19,492 nucleotides of DNA from an uncultured beta proteobacterium (lineage in GTDB: Bacteria > Pseudomonadota > Gammaproteobacteria > Burkholderiales > SG8-39): the NCBI GenBank assembly GCA_902826155.1, contig CADEDU010000105.1, positions 1-19,492 on the forward strand. The letters are read 5' to 3'. A program made the position numbers and the translations under genes. The notes below the pieces were generated by a model. That model did no database searches, had not been told where the DNA came from, and saw only the letters and a list, made by a program, of their open reading frames with translations. Shown one piece after another: positions 1-7,004 of the stretch (position 1 is its first letter; each line of letters starts with the position of its first letter).

Positions 1-9
1 AACTCGGCT

Positions 10-50
10 CCCTCCCTTTCTAGCGACGCAGTCGCGCGAGAGAGGGAGGG
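10..50. repeat. Long imperfect hairpin beyond the end of the DUF350 gene
   Basis: Positions 11-21 pair with 39-49 (11 bp, one G-T wobble, extendable by the 10/50 pair). Inside it a second stem, GCGAC (23-27) with GTCGC (31-35), closes a 3-nt loop. It lies about 23 bp beyond the stop of the leftward DUF350 gene, so it may serve as its transcript end. There is no T-run on either strand, so it is not a standard intrinsic terminator. Confidence 0.5.
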
Positions 51-72
51 CGGGGGGCGGGAGAGCGGCCTC

Positions 73-489
73 CTAGTAAGTCATGCTCGCCGCATTGAGC
101 AACCCGATGCCCAGCGAGAACGCACCCACGAACATTCCCGGCGCGAGCTTGCCGGCAGGGATGTCGGTCGCCAGGTTCGGTAGCACGATCCTCACCGCGA
201 AGAAGGCGGCGAGCTGCACGATGAGGGCAATGCCACCCCATAGCAGCATGTCGACGAACGCAACGCTGTAGGCAATGGCGGTGCCCAGCGGCACGATGAA
301 GCCCAGCAGCGCCCCCGACAGACTGTAGGCGGCGGCTTGATTGCCTTCACGAATCAGCCGGATCTCGCGATACGGCGTGATGTGAACGTAGATGAACAGG
401 AACACCGCGACCAACGCCAGCGAGGCGATGAAGTAGAGCAGGAAGTCGTCGACTCCGCGGATCGATGCGGCAATGACGCTGTCGTTCAT
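73..489 (-). CDS. DUF350 family small integral membrane protein (YjfL-like)
   Basis: A 138-residue, very hydrophobic protein with about four membrane segments (roughly residues 16-36, 53-75, 79-101 and 112-136). Short polar loops carry HITPYREIRLIREGN after the first helix and the Gly-rich LAPGMFVGAFSLGIG in the last. Length and pattern match the DUF350 family (E. coli YjfL is about the same size); its biochemical function is unknown. I chose the ATG at 489 over one five codons upstream because AAGGAG (complement of 495-500) sits five bases before it. It is the last gene of a leftward cassette with a glutathionylspermidine-synthase-like enzyme and a DUF1190-type lipoprotein, about 100 bp after the enzyme gene. 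That order recalls yjfL-yjfM-yjfC in E. coli. A role in envelope homeostasis is only an inference from that context. Confidence 0.85.
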   Translation of the reverse strand: MNDSVIAASIRGVDDFLLYFIASLALVAVFLFIYVHITPYREIRLIREGNQAAAYSLSGALLGFIVPLGTAIAYSVAFVDMLLWGGIALIVQLAAFFAVRIVLPNLATDIPAGKLAPGMFVGAFSLGIGLLNAASMTY

Positions 490-590
490 GCGTGCTCCTT
501 GCAACGGACGGAGAGGTTCGCGAGGGGGTGGGAGGGGCGTCTGACGGACTTGAACTCAGGCGTCATGGATTGGCAGCTTGGACGAGTCAA

Positions 591-1706
591 TCAGACGAAA
601 TAGTGCGGCACGAAGCGGCTGGTGTTGCTGGTGATTTCCTGATTGTCTTCACGGATGCCGATGCCGGCGGGCTGCGTACCGATGATCCAGGAGCCGATCA
701 CGGCGTAGTTGCCGGAAAATTTCGCCAGCGGATGAAACGCCTGGTAGACGAAGCCCTCCGCGCCATAGGTGCCGGTCGTCACCATCGCCCCTGAGGCGCG
801 GCGCAGCGCGATGTTGGCGCCCTCGCGCGAAAGAATCGGCTTGCGCACGTAGTCGCCGCTCAGCCTGGCCGGATCGCGATAGGCGGGCAACAGGTTGGCG
901 TGATCGGGAAACAGCTCCCACAGCACGCTCAGGATCGCCTTGTTCGAGAGCAGCATCTTCCACGCCGGCTCGATCATGCGGCACGGCTCGCGCAACAGGT
1001 GATCGGCGAAGGTCTCGCGTACCAGCCATTCCCACGGATAGAGCTTGCAGAGCGCGTCGATCCGCTCGCCATCCAGATCGATGAATGCGCGCGCCTGTCG
1101 ATCCCAGCCGATATCCTCGATGTACACCTGCGTGGTGTCGATGCCCGCCTGGATTGCGGTGTCGCGCAGGTACTCGGTATTGCCCAGATCCTCTTCGTTG
1201 TCGCGCACACACGCGAAATGCATGCGCGGCTGCGCGAGTGCTCGCCACTGCTCGATCAGCTTCTCGTGCAGCGAGTTGAACTGATCGCAGCCTTCCTTCA
1301 CTTCCTTCATCCAGTCCCATTGCACCACGCTCGCTTCGAGCAGTGCGGTGGGCGTATCGGCGTTGTACTCGAGCAGTTTGGGCGCGCCCGTACCGTTCCA
1401 GGCCAGATCGAAACGGCCATAGAGCGTCGGATCCTGACGCTGCCACGACGCGACGACCAGATCATGAAACGCAGCGGGAATCGCGAACTCGCTAAACCGG
1501 CGCTTGCGCACGACGACGTCGCACGCCTCCAGACACAGCTTGTGCAGGCTCTCGGTGGCGCTTTCCAGGGTGTCGATCTGGTCGGCGGTGAACTCGTAGC
1601 ACACCGACTCGTCCCAGTACACGCCATCGATGGTGTGGTAGTGGAAGCCGACGTCTTCGCACCGTTGGCGCCAGTCGCGCCGCGGCGTGGAGGCTTTGCG
1701 CAGCAT
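591..1706 (-). CDS. Glutathionylspermidine-synthase-like ATP-grasp enzyme (YjfC/YgiC family)
   Basis: A 371-residue protein matching the C-terminal synthetase half of E. coli glutathionylspermidine synthetase/amidase, without the amidase half. Stand-alone relatives are YjfC and YgiC. Family motifs in order: YGRFDLAW (96-103), LLEYNADTPT (111-120, with acidic residues expected near metal and substrate), LSNKAILSVLWELFP (253-267), KPILSREGANI (289-299, nucleotide-binding Lys and Glu), and the C-terminal GIREDNQEITSN to RFVPH (349-368). All look intact, so an active ATP-dependent amide ligase is likely, but the substrate of the stand-alone members is not established and need not be glutathione plus spermidine. 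The ATG at 1706 lies three bases after the lipoprotein stop, so the two are probably translationally coupled. The protein is probably cytosolic, with no signal peptide visible. Confidence 0.9.
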   Translation of the reverse strand: MLRKASTPRRDWRQRCEDVGFHYHTIDGVYWDESVCYEFTADQIDTLESATESLHKLCLEACDVVVRKRRFSEFAIPAAFHDLVVASWQRQDPTLYGRFDLAWNGTGAPKLLEYNADTPTALLEASVVQWDWMKEVKEGCDQFNSLHEKLIEQWRALAQPRMHFACVRDNEEDLGNTEYLRDTAIQAGIDTTQVYIEDIGWDRQARAFIDLDGERIDALCKLYPWEWLVRETFADHLLREPCRMIEPAWKMLLSNKAILSVLWELFPDHANLLPAYRDPARLSGDYVRKPILSREGANIALRRASGAMVTTGTYGAEGFVYQAFHPLAKFSGNYAVIGSWIIGTQPAGIGIREDNQEITSNTSRFVPHYFV

Positions 1707-1709
1707 CGG

Positions 1710-2147
1710 CTAGCTCGAGGCGCCGTGGCTGGACGCCGACGAGCCGAAGCCGCCGCGCGAAACCGATGAGGTGCTGTGCGACGACGAACCCGAACTGCTG
1801 CGCGAAGACGATGAGGAGGAAGACGCCACGCCACTGCGCGCCAGTGTTTCCACTCGTTGCGCACGCGAACCAGGACGCGGTCGCGAGTCGTCGAAATCGC
1901 CGCTCGACCAGTAATAGCGCGGGCCGTAGTAACCGCTGCGCGTGTTGGTGCTGGTGCTCGAACCCGACCCCGCAAGATTGCTGGTCAACTCGCAATCTTC
2001 GGCCCGTCCCCAGTCGGCGCGGCAGTCCTCCAGTGAGGCGTACATGTCGCGCCGCAGCGCGCGGTCGGGCTCGCGACCGCATCCGCCAAGCGCGGCGGCG
2101 CCAATCAACACGAGCGTGATCGACAGACTGGATTTGCGCGGACGCAT
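1710..2147 (-). CDS. Ser-rich DUF1190-type lipoprotein (YgiB/YjfM-like)
   Basis: A 145-residue predicted lipoprotein. It has a basic start (MRPRK), a hydrophobic stretch (residues 8-20) and LGGC with Cys23 as the lipidation site. The mature part begins with YASLEDCRADWG (36-47) and DC at 51-52, followed by GYYGPRYYW (72-80). A poly-Ser tract (about 109-126) leads into SVSRGGFGSS (129-137). The Cys-containing N-terminal motif and the RGGFG near the C-terminus match YgiB of E. coli as I recall it, although this protein is much shorter. The ATG at 2147 was chosen over an upstream in-frame start because it begins the signal peptide. It is the first gene of the cassette. The poly-Ser/Gly tail is probably disordered. 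Function is unknown; the name rests on motif resemblance plus the ATP-grasp neighbour. Confidence 0.8.
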   Translation of the reverse strand: MRPRKSSLSITLVLIGAAALGGCGREPDRALRRDMYASLEDCRADWGRAEDCELTSNLAGSGSSTSTNTRSGYYGPRYYWSSGDFDDSRPRPGSRAQRVETLARSGVASSSSSSSRSSSGSSSHSTSSVSRGGFGSSASSHGASS

Positions 2148-2421
2148 GGCGTGCTCGGCAGGCGAAGGTCGATGGGGAATGATCGACGGGCTGGGAAAAG
2201 AGCGCGCCGACTGTAGCAGAGCGCGTCGGCGGCGGAGCCGCGGCGGCCGACGCAACGCGATTTTTTTGGCAACGAGACGGCAGACCGGGCCGTGGAATCC
2301 GGGCCAGCGCGGCGGGCCTGTCGAGTACAGCGCGAGGTTGGACCGGTAGCGAGCAACTGGTTAGTCGAGCATCGACCTGTTAGGCTGGACGCAGACTGCG
2401 GCGCTTGGAACCATCGCGAGC
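2148..2421. other. Divergent intergenic region between lipoprotein and dadA-like genes
   Basis: This 274-bp gap must hold the promoters for the leftward cassette and the rightward dadA-like gene, but I see no convincing -35/-10 pair. It contains a perfect 8-bp inverted repeat (2223-2230 with 2246-2253) around a GC-rich centre, followed by seven T (2261-2267) on the plus strand. Closer to the dadA-like start is a small dyad GTCGA-GCA-TCGAC (2364-2376) flanked by the similar octamers CTGGTTAG and CCTGTTAG, which could be an operator. Confidence 0.4.
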
Positions 2422-3678
2422 ATGCGAATCATCGTGTTGGGCGCAGGAGTGGTGGGCACGACCTGCGCCTGGTATCTGGCCCGCGACGGTCACGAGACGC
2501 TCGTCGTCGATCGGCAACCGGCCGCGGCGCTGGAGACCAGTTTCGCCAATGGTGGGCAAGTCGCGGTGAGCCATGCCGAGCCCTGGGCCAATCCAGGCGC
2601 GATCGGCAAGATCGTGCGCTGGCTCGGTCGCGAAGATGCGCCGCTGCGGTTTCGTGCGCGCTGGGACAGCGCGCAGTGGCGCTGGGCGCTCGCGTTCCTG
2701 CGCGAATGTCTGCCCGCACGCACCGCCCGCAACACCGAGCAGATCCTCGCGCTGGCGTTGTTCAGCCTCGCGGCGCTGCGAGCTTTGCGCGACGAGACAC
2801 GCATCGAGTACGACCAGGCCGCCACCGGCATCCTGAGTTTCTTCGTCGATGAAGCGGCGTTTGAACGAGCCACGCACGAACTGGCGGTATCCAGAGTGTT
2901 GGGCATCCACACGAAAATCAAGACGGCGGCGCAATGTCTGGCGCTCGAGCCGGCGTTCGAACACGCCGCGCCGCGCGTCGTCGGCGGTCTCTTCACGCCG
3001 ATCGACGAGTCGGGCGATGCGCGCAAATTCACCCAGGCGCTGGCGGAACTGGCCGAACGCCGCGGCGCGCAGTTCCGCTACAACACCACCGTGGAGCGAA
3101 TCGAAGTCGAGGCCGGGCGGGTGAGCGGCGTGCATGTGCGCGACGACGGCGGCAACGACGAGGTATTGCGCGCCGATGCCTACGTGCTCGCGTTGGGCAG
3201 CTACTCGCCACTGCTCCTGCGCGCGATCGGCATGCACATCCCGGTGTATCCGGCCAAGGGCTACTCGATCACCTTGCCGCTGGAAGCGGGCGCGATCGCG
3301 CCTCGAGTGGCGCTCAACGACGAGGCGCACAAGCTGGTGTATTCGCGACTGGGTGACCGGTTGCGTGTGGCCGGTACCGCCGAGCTGAACGGCTACGACA
3401 CCGAACTGGACGAGCGGCGCTGCGCGGCCATCGTGCAGCGCACGTTTGCATTGTTCCCGCGCGCGGGTGATCCGGCTCGTGCACAGTTCTGGACCGGGCT
3501 ACGTCCAGCGACGCCGTCGAACGTGCCCTTGATCGGGCAGAGCCGGCTGACTAATCTCTATCTCAACACCGGACACGGCACGCTCGGTTGGACCCTGGCC
3601 TGCGGCTCAGGCGCGGCCCTGGCGCGGCTGGTGGTCGGTGAGCGACCCGAAGTGGAGTTTCCTTTCCTTGGCACGTAA
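2422..3678 (+). CDS. D-amino acid dehydrogenase, DadA family (FAD)
   Basis: A 418-residue flavoprotein of the DAO superfamily, slightly shorter than E. coli DadA (about 432). The N-terminal FAD/ADP-binding motif GAGVVG (7-12) is followed by an acidic strand end (VVDRQ) and the DadA-like ETSFANGGQVAVSHAEPWAN segment. The C-terminal FAD segment TGHGTLGWTLACGSG is intact. Such enzymes oxidise D-amino acids to 2-oxo acids and ammonia and pass electrons to the respiratory chain at the inner face of the membrane. The start at 2422 directly opens the Rossmann fold; the Shine-Dalgarno sequence is weak. Its 3' end overlaps the next gene by 41 bp, which suggests coupled translation. There is no dadX racemase or Lrp-type regulator nearby, so it is probably not the canonical alanine-catabolic dadAX operon, and substrate preference is open. 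Confidence 0.87.
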   Translation: MRIIVLGAGVVGTTCAWYLARDGHETLVVDRQPAAALETSFANGGQVAVSHAEPWANPGAIGKIVRWLGREDAPLRFRARWDSAQWRWALAFLRECLPARTARNTEQILALALFSLAALRALRDETRIEYDQAATGILSFFVDEAAFERATHELAVSRVLGIHTKIKTAAQCLALEPAFEHAAPRVVGGLFTPIDESGDARKFTQALAELAERRGAQFRYNTTVERIEVEAGRVSGVHVRDDGGNDEVLRADAYVLALGSYSPLLLRAIGMHIPVYPAKGYSITLPLEAGAIAPRVALNDEAHKLVYSRLGDRLRVAGTAELNGYDTELDERRCAAIVQRTFALFPRAGDPARAQFWTGLRPATPSNVPLIGQSRLTNLYLNTGHGTLGWTLACGSGAALARLVVGERPEVEFPFLGT

Positions 3679-5116
3679 CGACTCGCGCGCAACACCCGAA
3701 CCCTCCAACCGCCGCCGCTGGCCGCTGCGCGTATTCATCGGCACGACGGCGCTCGTCAGCATCGCAGCGGTGGGGGTGACCTACACGGTCATCCTCATCT
3801 CCACCGGTTTCTACGCCAAGCAGTTGTGCTCCGAGGTGTTCGTCGGCGGGCGGGCGCACGAGGCGGTCGTCGCGCAGGATCTGCGCAACCTCTACCCGGC
3901 GCTCACGATGCGCTGGATGCAATCGCGCATCGACCGTACCTCGCAAAGCGCCGTGGCATCGTATTTCGGTATTGCGCCGACACGGGCGGTGCATCGAAGC
4001 GGCCAAGGCTGCGCGCTCACGTTCGAGCCGGTGCCGCCTGCAACCGACGGCGCCATGCGCAACGCCGCGATGCTGCGCACCGCGGCTGCCGAGCCGGCGC
4101 GCGCCTTGTCGAAACCATTGCCGTGGCTGCCGCAAAGCGAGCCCAATCCGCGCTTGCAGGCGGTGATCGACCGCGCGTTCGCCGAGGTCACCGACGACGG
4201 CGAACTGCAGCAGCGCACCCGTGGCGTGATGATCTTGCGCGACGGTCGCGTGCTGGCCGAGCGTTATGCCAAGGGCTTCGATGCCGACTCGCGCTTCCCC
4301 GGCTGGTCGATCGGCAAGAGCGTGGCCCACGCGCTGGTGGGCATGCTGGTGCGCGACGGGCGCATCCGCCTCGATGATCCGTTGCCGATTCCGGAGTGGG
4401 TGGCCGACGAACGCCGCCACATCACCTGGGAGCACATGCTGCGCATGACCAGCGGGCTGGCGATCGACGAGACCTATCTGAACCCGCGCTCCGACGTCAA
4501 TCTGATGCTATGGCGCACCAGCGACGTGAGCGGATTCGCAGCGCAGGCGAAAGCCGGCGCCACGCCGGGCATCGACTGGAAGTACACCAGCGGCACCACC
4601 AACGTGCTGATGCGTGCGGTGCGACTGAAACTCGGTCCGGGTGAGTCGCATATCGAGTTTCCGCGGCGTGCGCTGTTCGATCGCATCGGCATGACGGACA
4701 CCACGCTCGAGACCGATGCCACCGGCAACTTCGTCGCCTCGTCGTTCATCTACGGCACGGTGCGCGACTACGCGCGGTTCGGCTGGCTGTATGCGAACGA
4801 TGGCGTGTGGCAGGGCGAGCGCATCCTGCCGGAGGGCTGGGTTGCACACGCTGCGAAGCCGACGGCGCGTGCGTCGAACGGCGAGGTGTTTGGGGCGCAC
4901 TTCTGGGTGAGCGTGCCCGAGAGCGAGCGCCACCTCTACAAGCGCGTACCGGAGTCGTTGCTACAGGCCGCCGGCTTCGGTGGCCAGCGCATCACCATCC
5001 TGCCCGACGAGCGCGTCGTGATCGTGCGCGTGGGTCTGGCGATTCGCGCCGAGGCGTGGAACCAGTGGAAGTTTCTGGCCGACGTGCTCGATGCGTTGGA
5101 CTCGCGCTCCGACTAG
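3638..5116 (+). CDS. Membrane-anchored beta-lactamase-fold serine hydrolase (AmpC/NylB-like)
   Basis: A 492-residue protein with a basic N-terminus (RRRWPLR, 25-31) and one membrane segment (about 31-56), so the catalytic domain is probably periplasmic. Penicillin-binding-type motifs are visible: SIGK (Ser224 nucleophile, Lys227), YTSGTTN (Tyr316 region, replacing the usual YxN), and AGFGGQ near the C-terminus in place of KTG/HxG. This is the pattern of class-C-like esterases and amidases such as 6-aminohexanoate-dimer hydrolase and D-aminopeptidases, not of a true beta-lactamase. Cys64 and Cys125 before the catalytic domain could form a disulfide. The start is uncertain: GTG at 3638 overlaps dadA by 41 bp, while a TTG at 3668 has GGAG ten bases upstream, and no in-frame ATG precedes the membrane segment. 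Overlap with a D-amino acid dehydrogenase hints at D-amino-acid-containing substrates. Confidence 0.8.
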   Translation: MSDPKWSFLSLARNDSRATPEPSNRRRWPLRVFIGTTALVSIAAVGVTYTVILISTGFYAKQLCSEVFVGGRAHEAVVAQDLRNLYPALTMRWMQSRIDRTSQSAVASYFGIAPTRAVHRSGQGCALTFEPVPPATDGAMRNAAMLRTAAAEPARALSKPLPWLPQSEPNPRLQAVIDRAFAEVTDDGELQQRTRGVMILRDGRVLAERYAKGFDADSRFPGWSIGKSVAHALVGMLVRDGRIRLDDPLPIPEWVADERRHITWEHMLRMTSGLAIDETYLNPRSDVNLMLWRTSDVSGFAAQAKAGATPGIDWKYTSGTTNVLMRAVRLKLGPGESHIEFPRRALFDRIGMTDTTLETDATGNFVASSFIYGTVRDYARFGWLYANDGVWQGERILPEGWVAHAAKPTARASNGEVFGAHFWVSVPESERHLYKRVPESLLQAAGFGGQRITILPDERVVIVRVGLAIRAEAWNQWKFLADVLDALDSRSD

Positions 5117-5130
5117 CGCGTGGCGCGGGC

Positions 5131-5163
5131 GCCGCTCATTTGCCGCTCATTTGCCGCTCAATT
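5131..5163. repeat. Triplicated 11-bp unit carrying the dctM stop codon
   Basis: Three head-to-tail copies of GCCGCTCATTT (5131-5141, 5142-5152, and 5153-5163 with one change, AATT for ATTT), plus GCCG from a fourth. The third copy contains the dctM stop (TGA, complement of 5158-5160). Because 11 is not a multiple of three, the copies place TGA in all three leftward frames. It fills most of the 41-bp gap between the convergent hydrolase and dctM genes. Confidence 0.9.
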
Positions 5164-6441
5164 GCCGATCGCCAGCCGCGGCACCCAGGTCGTGAGCGCC
5201 GGGATGAAAGTGATGAGCGCCAACGTCACCAGCAGCGGCACGTAGTACGGCCACATCTCGCGCAATACGGCGCGCATCGGTACCTTCGCAATGTCGGCGA
5301 CCAGGAACAGCGCCAGGCCCATCGGCGGGGTCACCAGGCCGATCATCAAGTTGAACACCACCACCATGCCCAGATGCACCGGATCGACGCCCGCGGCCAT
5401 CAGCGGTTTTGCGATGATCGGTGCGACGATCAGGATCGCGGTGGTCGCGTCGAGAAACATTCCCACCACGAGCAGCAGCGCGTTGACCAGCAACAGCAGC
5501 ACGGTCGGATCGGTCGAGATCGACAGGAACGCCTTGGTCATCGCCTGCGGCACTTGCTCGACCGCGAGGATCCAGCCGAACAGCGCCGCGACCGCGATGA
5601 TGAGCAGGATGGCGGCCGACGAGCGTAGCGTCTCCAGGCCGGCATCGATCAGGCCACGCCAGGTGAGCTCGCGATAGAACACGAGACTGATCAGCAGCAC
5701 GTACGCCACGGTCACCGCGGCGATTTCGGTCGGCGTGAACCAACCGGAAAACATGCCGCCGATGAGGATCACCGGAGCCGCCACGGCAGGCGCCGCGGGG
5801 AGCAGGTCGTGCAGCAGTTCGCGCGGCGTCGGCCAGCGGGTTGCGCGCGGGTAGCCACGCCGCGCCGCGAGATAGGCCGTCATCAACATCAGCATCGCGA
5901 CGCAGAGCAATCCCGGCACGATGCCGCCGAGCAGCAGCTGTAGCACCGACACGCCGGTGATCGTGCCGTACAGGATCAGCGGAATGCTGGGCGGGAAGAT
6001 CGGGCCCACGATCGCCGAGGCGCACGTCACTGCCGAGGCGAAGTCCGGCTTGAAGCCCTTGTCGGTCATCGACTTGATCTCGATGCGTCCGATGCCGCCG
6101 ACATCCGCCAGCGCCGAGCCCGACATGCCTGCGAATACCAGACTGCCGAAGATGTTCACCTGTGCCAGCCCGCCGGGCAGCCGGCTGACCGCGGTATCGG
6201 CGAATCGGTAGATGAACTTCGAGATGCCGGCATGGTTCATCACGCTGCCCACGAACAGGAACACCGGCACCGCGACCAGCGGAAACGAGTCGAGCGCGTA
6301 GAGCGTGCGCTGCGCGATCACGTCGATCGGCAGATCGTTGGCGAGCAGATACACCACCGACGGAATGCCGATCGCCAGCACCACCGGAAAGCCGAGCATG
6401 AACAGCAACACGAACGCGGCGATGACGATGAAGCCGGTCAT
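5158..6441 (-). CDS. dctM: TRAP transporter large permease subunit (DctM)
   Basis: A 427-residue, highly hydrophobic protein at the usual DctM length with about a dozen membrane segments. Family features include the N-terminal FMLGFPVVLAIGIPSVVYLL region, FGSLVFAGMSGSALADVGGIG (about residues 100-120), GPIFPPSIPLILYG, and FNLMIGLVTPPMGLALFL near the C-terminus. DctM is the ion-coupled channel half of a TRAP transporter in the inner membrane. The ATG at 6441 lies 21 bp after the dctQ stop, in the usual order dctP-dctQ-dctM. TRAP systems take up carboxylates such as C4-dicarboxylates, 2-oxo acids and sugar acids with Na+; the substrate cannot be read from this subunit. Confidence 0.95.
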   Translation of the reverse strand: MTGFIVIAAFVLLFMLGFPVVLAIGIPSVVYLLANDLPIDVIAQRTLYALDSFPLVAVPVFLFVGSVMNHAGISKFIYRFADTAVSRLPGGLAQVNIFGSLVFAGMSGSALADVGGIGRIEIKSMTDKGFKPDFASAVTCASAIVGPIFPPSIPLILYGTITGVSVLQLLLGGIVPGLLCVAMLMLMTAYLAARRGYPRATRWPTPRELLHDLLPAAPAVAAPVILIGGMFSGWFTPTEIAAVTVAYVLLISLVFYRELTWRGLIDAGLETLRSSAAILLIIAVAALFGWILAVEQVPQAMTKAFLSISTDPTVLLLLVNALLLVVGMFLDATTAILIVAPIIAKPLMAAGVDPVHLGMVVVFNLMIGLVTPPMGLALFLVADIAKVPMRAVLREMWPYYVPLLVTLALITFIPALTTWVPRLAIGN

Positions 6442-6462
6442 GCGTGCGCCTCGGCGTTGCGC

Positions 6463-6957
6463 TCAGGCGAGCGTGGTCTGCTTGGCATCGGGTCGGTGTT
6501 CGCGCCAGCGTCGCGCCAATTCCACTGCCGCTTCGACCGCCAGCAGCGCCGAGCCGATCACGATCGGCGCGAACAGCACCGGAAACGGCAGCTCCAGCGT
6601 GGCGGTCTTGTTGTCGAGGTTGCGCGCCACGGTGATCGCCGACGCCGCGAACAGCACCAGATAGAACGCAACGCCCGACGCATCGATCACCAGTTGCAGC
6701 AGCCAGCGCGGCCGCGGCGCCAGCGCACCCTGGAATTCCTCCATGCGGATGTGCGCGTTCTGCTCCGACACGTACACCGCCGCGATGAAGGTGAGCGCGA
6801 TCAGGAAATAGCGCGCCAGCTCCTCTGCGCCGGCAAACGGCAGGTTGAACGCCCCGCGCATCATGATCTGAGCCAGCGGTGTAATGACGAGCGCGGCGAG
6901 CAGCGCGAGGCTGAGCCAGCGCACGATCGTGCGCGCGGCGCGAAGCGTGCCGGTCAC
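6463..6957 (-). CDS. dctQ: TRAP transporter small permease subunit (DctQ)
   Basis: A 164-residue protein with four predicted membrane helices (roughly residues 14-34, 48-66, 88-108 and 124-146), the standard DctQ topology. The segment GAEELARYFLIALTFIAAVY followed by the acidic/amphipathic HIRMEEFQGAL is typical of the family. It pairs with DctM in the inner membrane. The polar C-terminus (ARRWREHRPDAKQ) is cytosolic by prediction. It sits 46 bp downstream of dctP and 21 bp upstream of dctM, so the three are very likely cotranscribed. No unusual residues were seen. Confidence 0.92.
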   Translation of the reverse strand: MTGTLRAARTIVRWLSLALLAALVITPLAQIMMRGAFNLPFAGAEELARYFLIALTFIAAVYVSEQNAHIRMEEFQGALAPRPRWLLQLVIDASGVAFYLVLFAASAITVARNLDNKTATLELPFPVLFAPIVIGSALLAVEAAVELARRWREHRPDAKQTTLA

Positions 6958-6982
6958 GCGAAGTCCATACGTGAACAGCCGG

Positions 6983-7004
6983 GCACGGGGCGCGCACGCC
7001 GTGC
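6983..7004 (-). other. Small hairpin at the dctP-dctQ junction
   Basis: GCACGG (6983-6988) pairs with CCGTGC (6999-7004) around a 10-nt GC-rich loop, overlapping the last base of the dctP stop codon. There is no T-run. In an operon whose first product is needed in excess of the permease, such a stem could protect the dctP message or reduce downstream expression; this is inference. Confidence 0.35.

Noticed and set aside
900..1769. A 289-codon plus-strand frame opposite the ATP-grasp gene
   Set aside because: The opposite strand encodes a full set of family motifs; this frame has no domain-like features.
2338..2366. Promoter TTGGAC-N17-TTAGTC for the dadA-like gene
   Set aside because: The -35 is fair but the -10 matches the consensus at only one position.
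3638..5116. Antibiotic-resistance beta-lactamase
   Set aside because: It has SIGK, but the second and third motifs (YTSGTTN and AGFGGQ) differ from those of class C beta-lactamases, it is membrane-anchored, and it is paired with a D-amino acid dehydrogenase.
5147..6997. A 616-codon minus-strand frame across dctM and dctQ
   Set aside because: It is an out-of-frame shadow of the TRAP permease genes: Arg/Ala/Gly-rich, with no recognisable domain.
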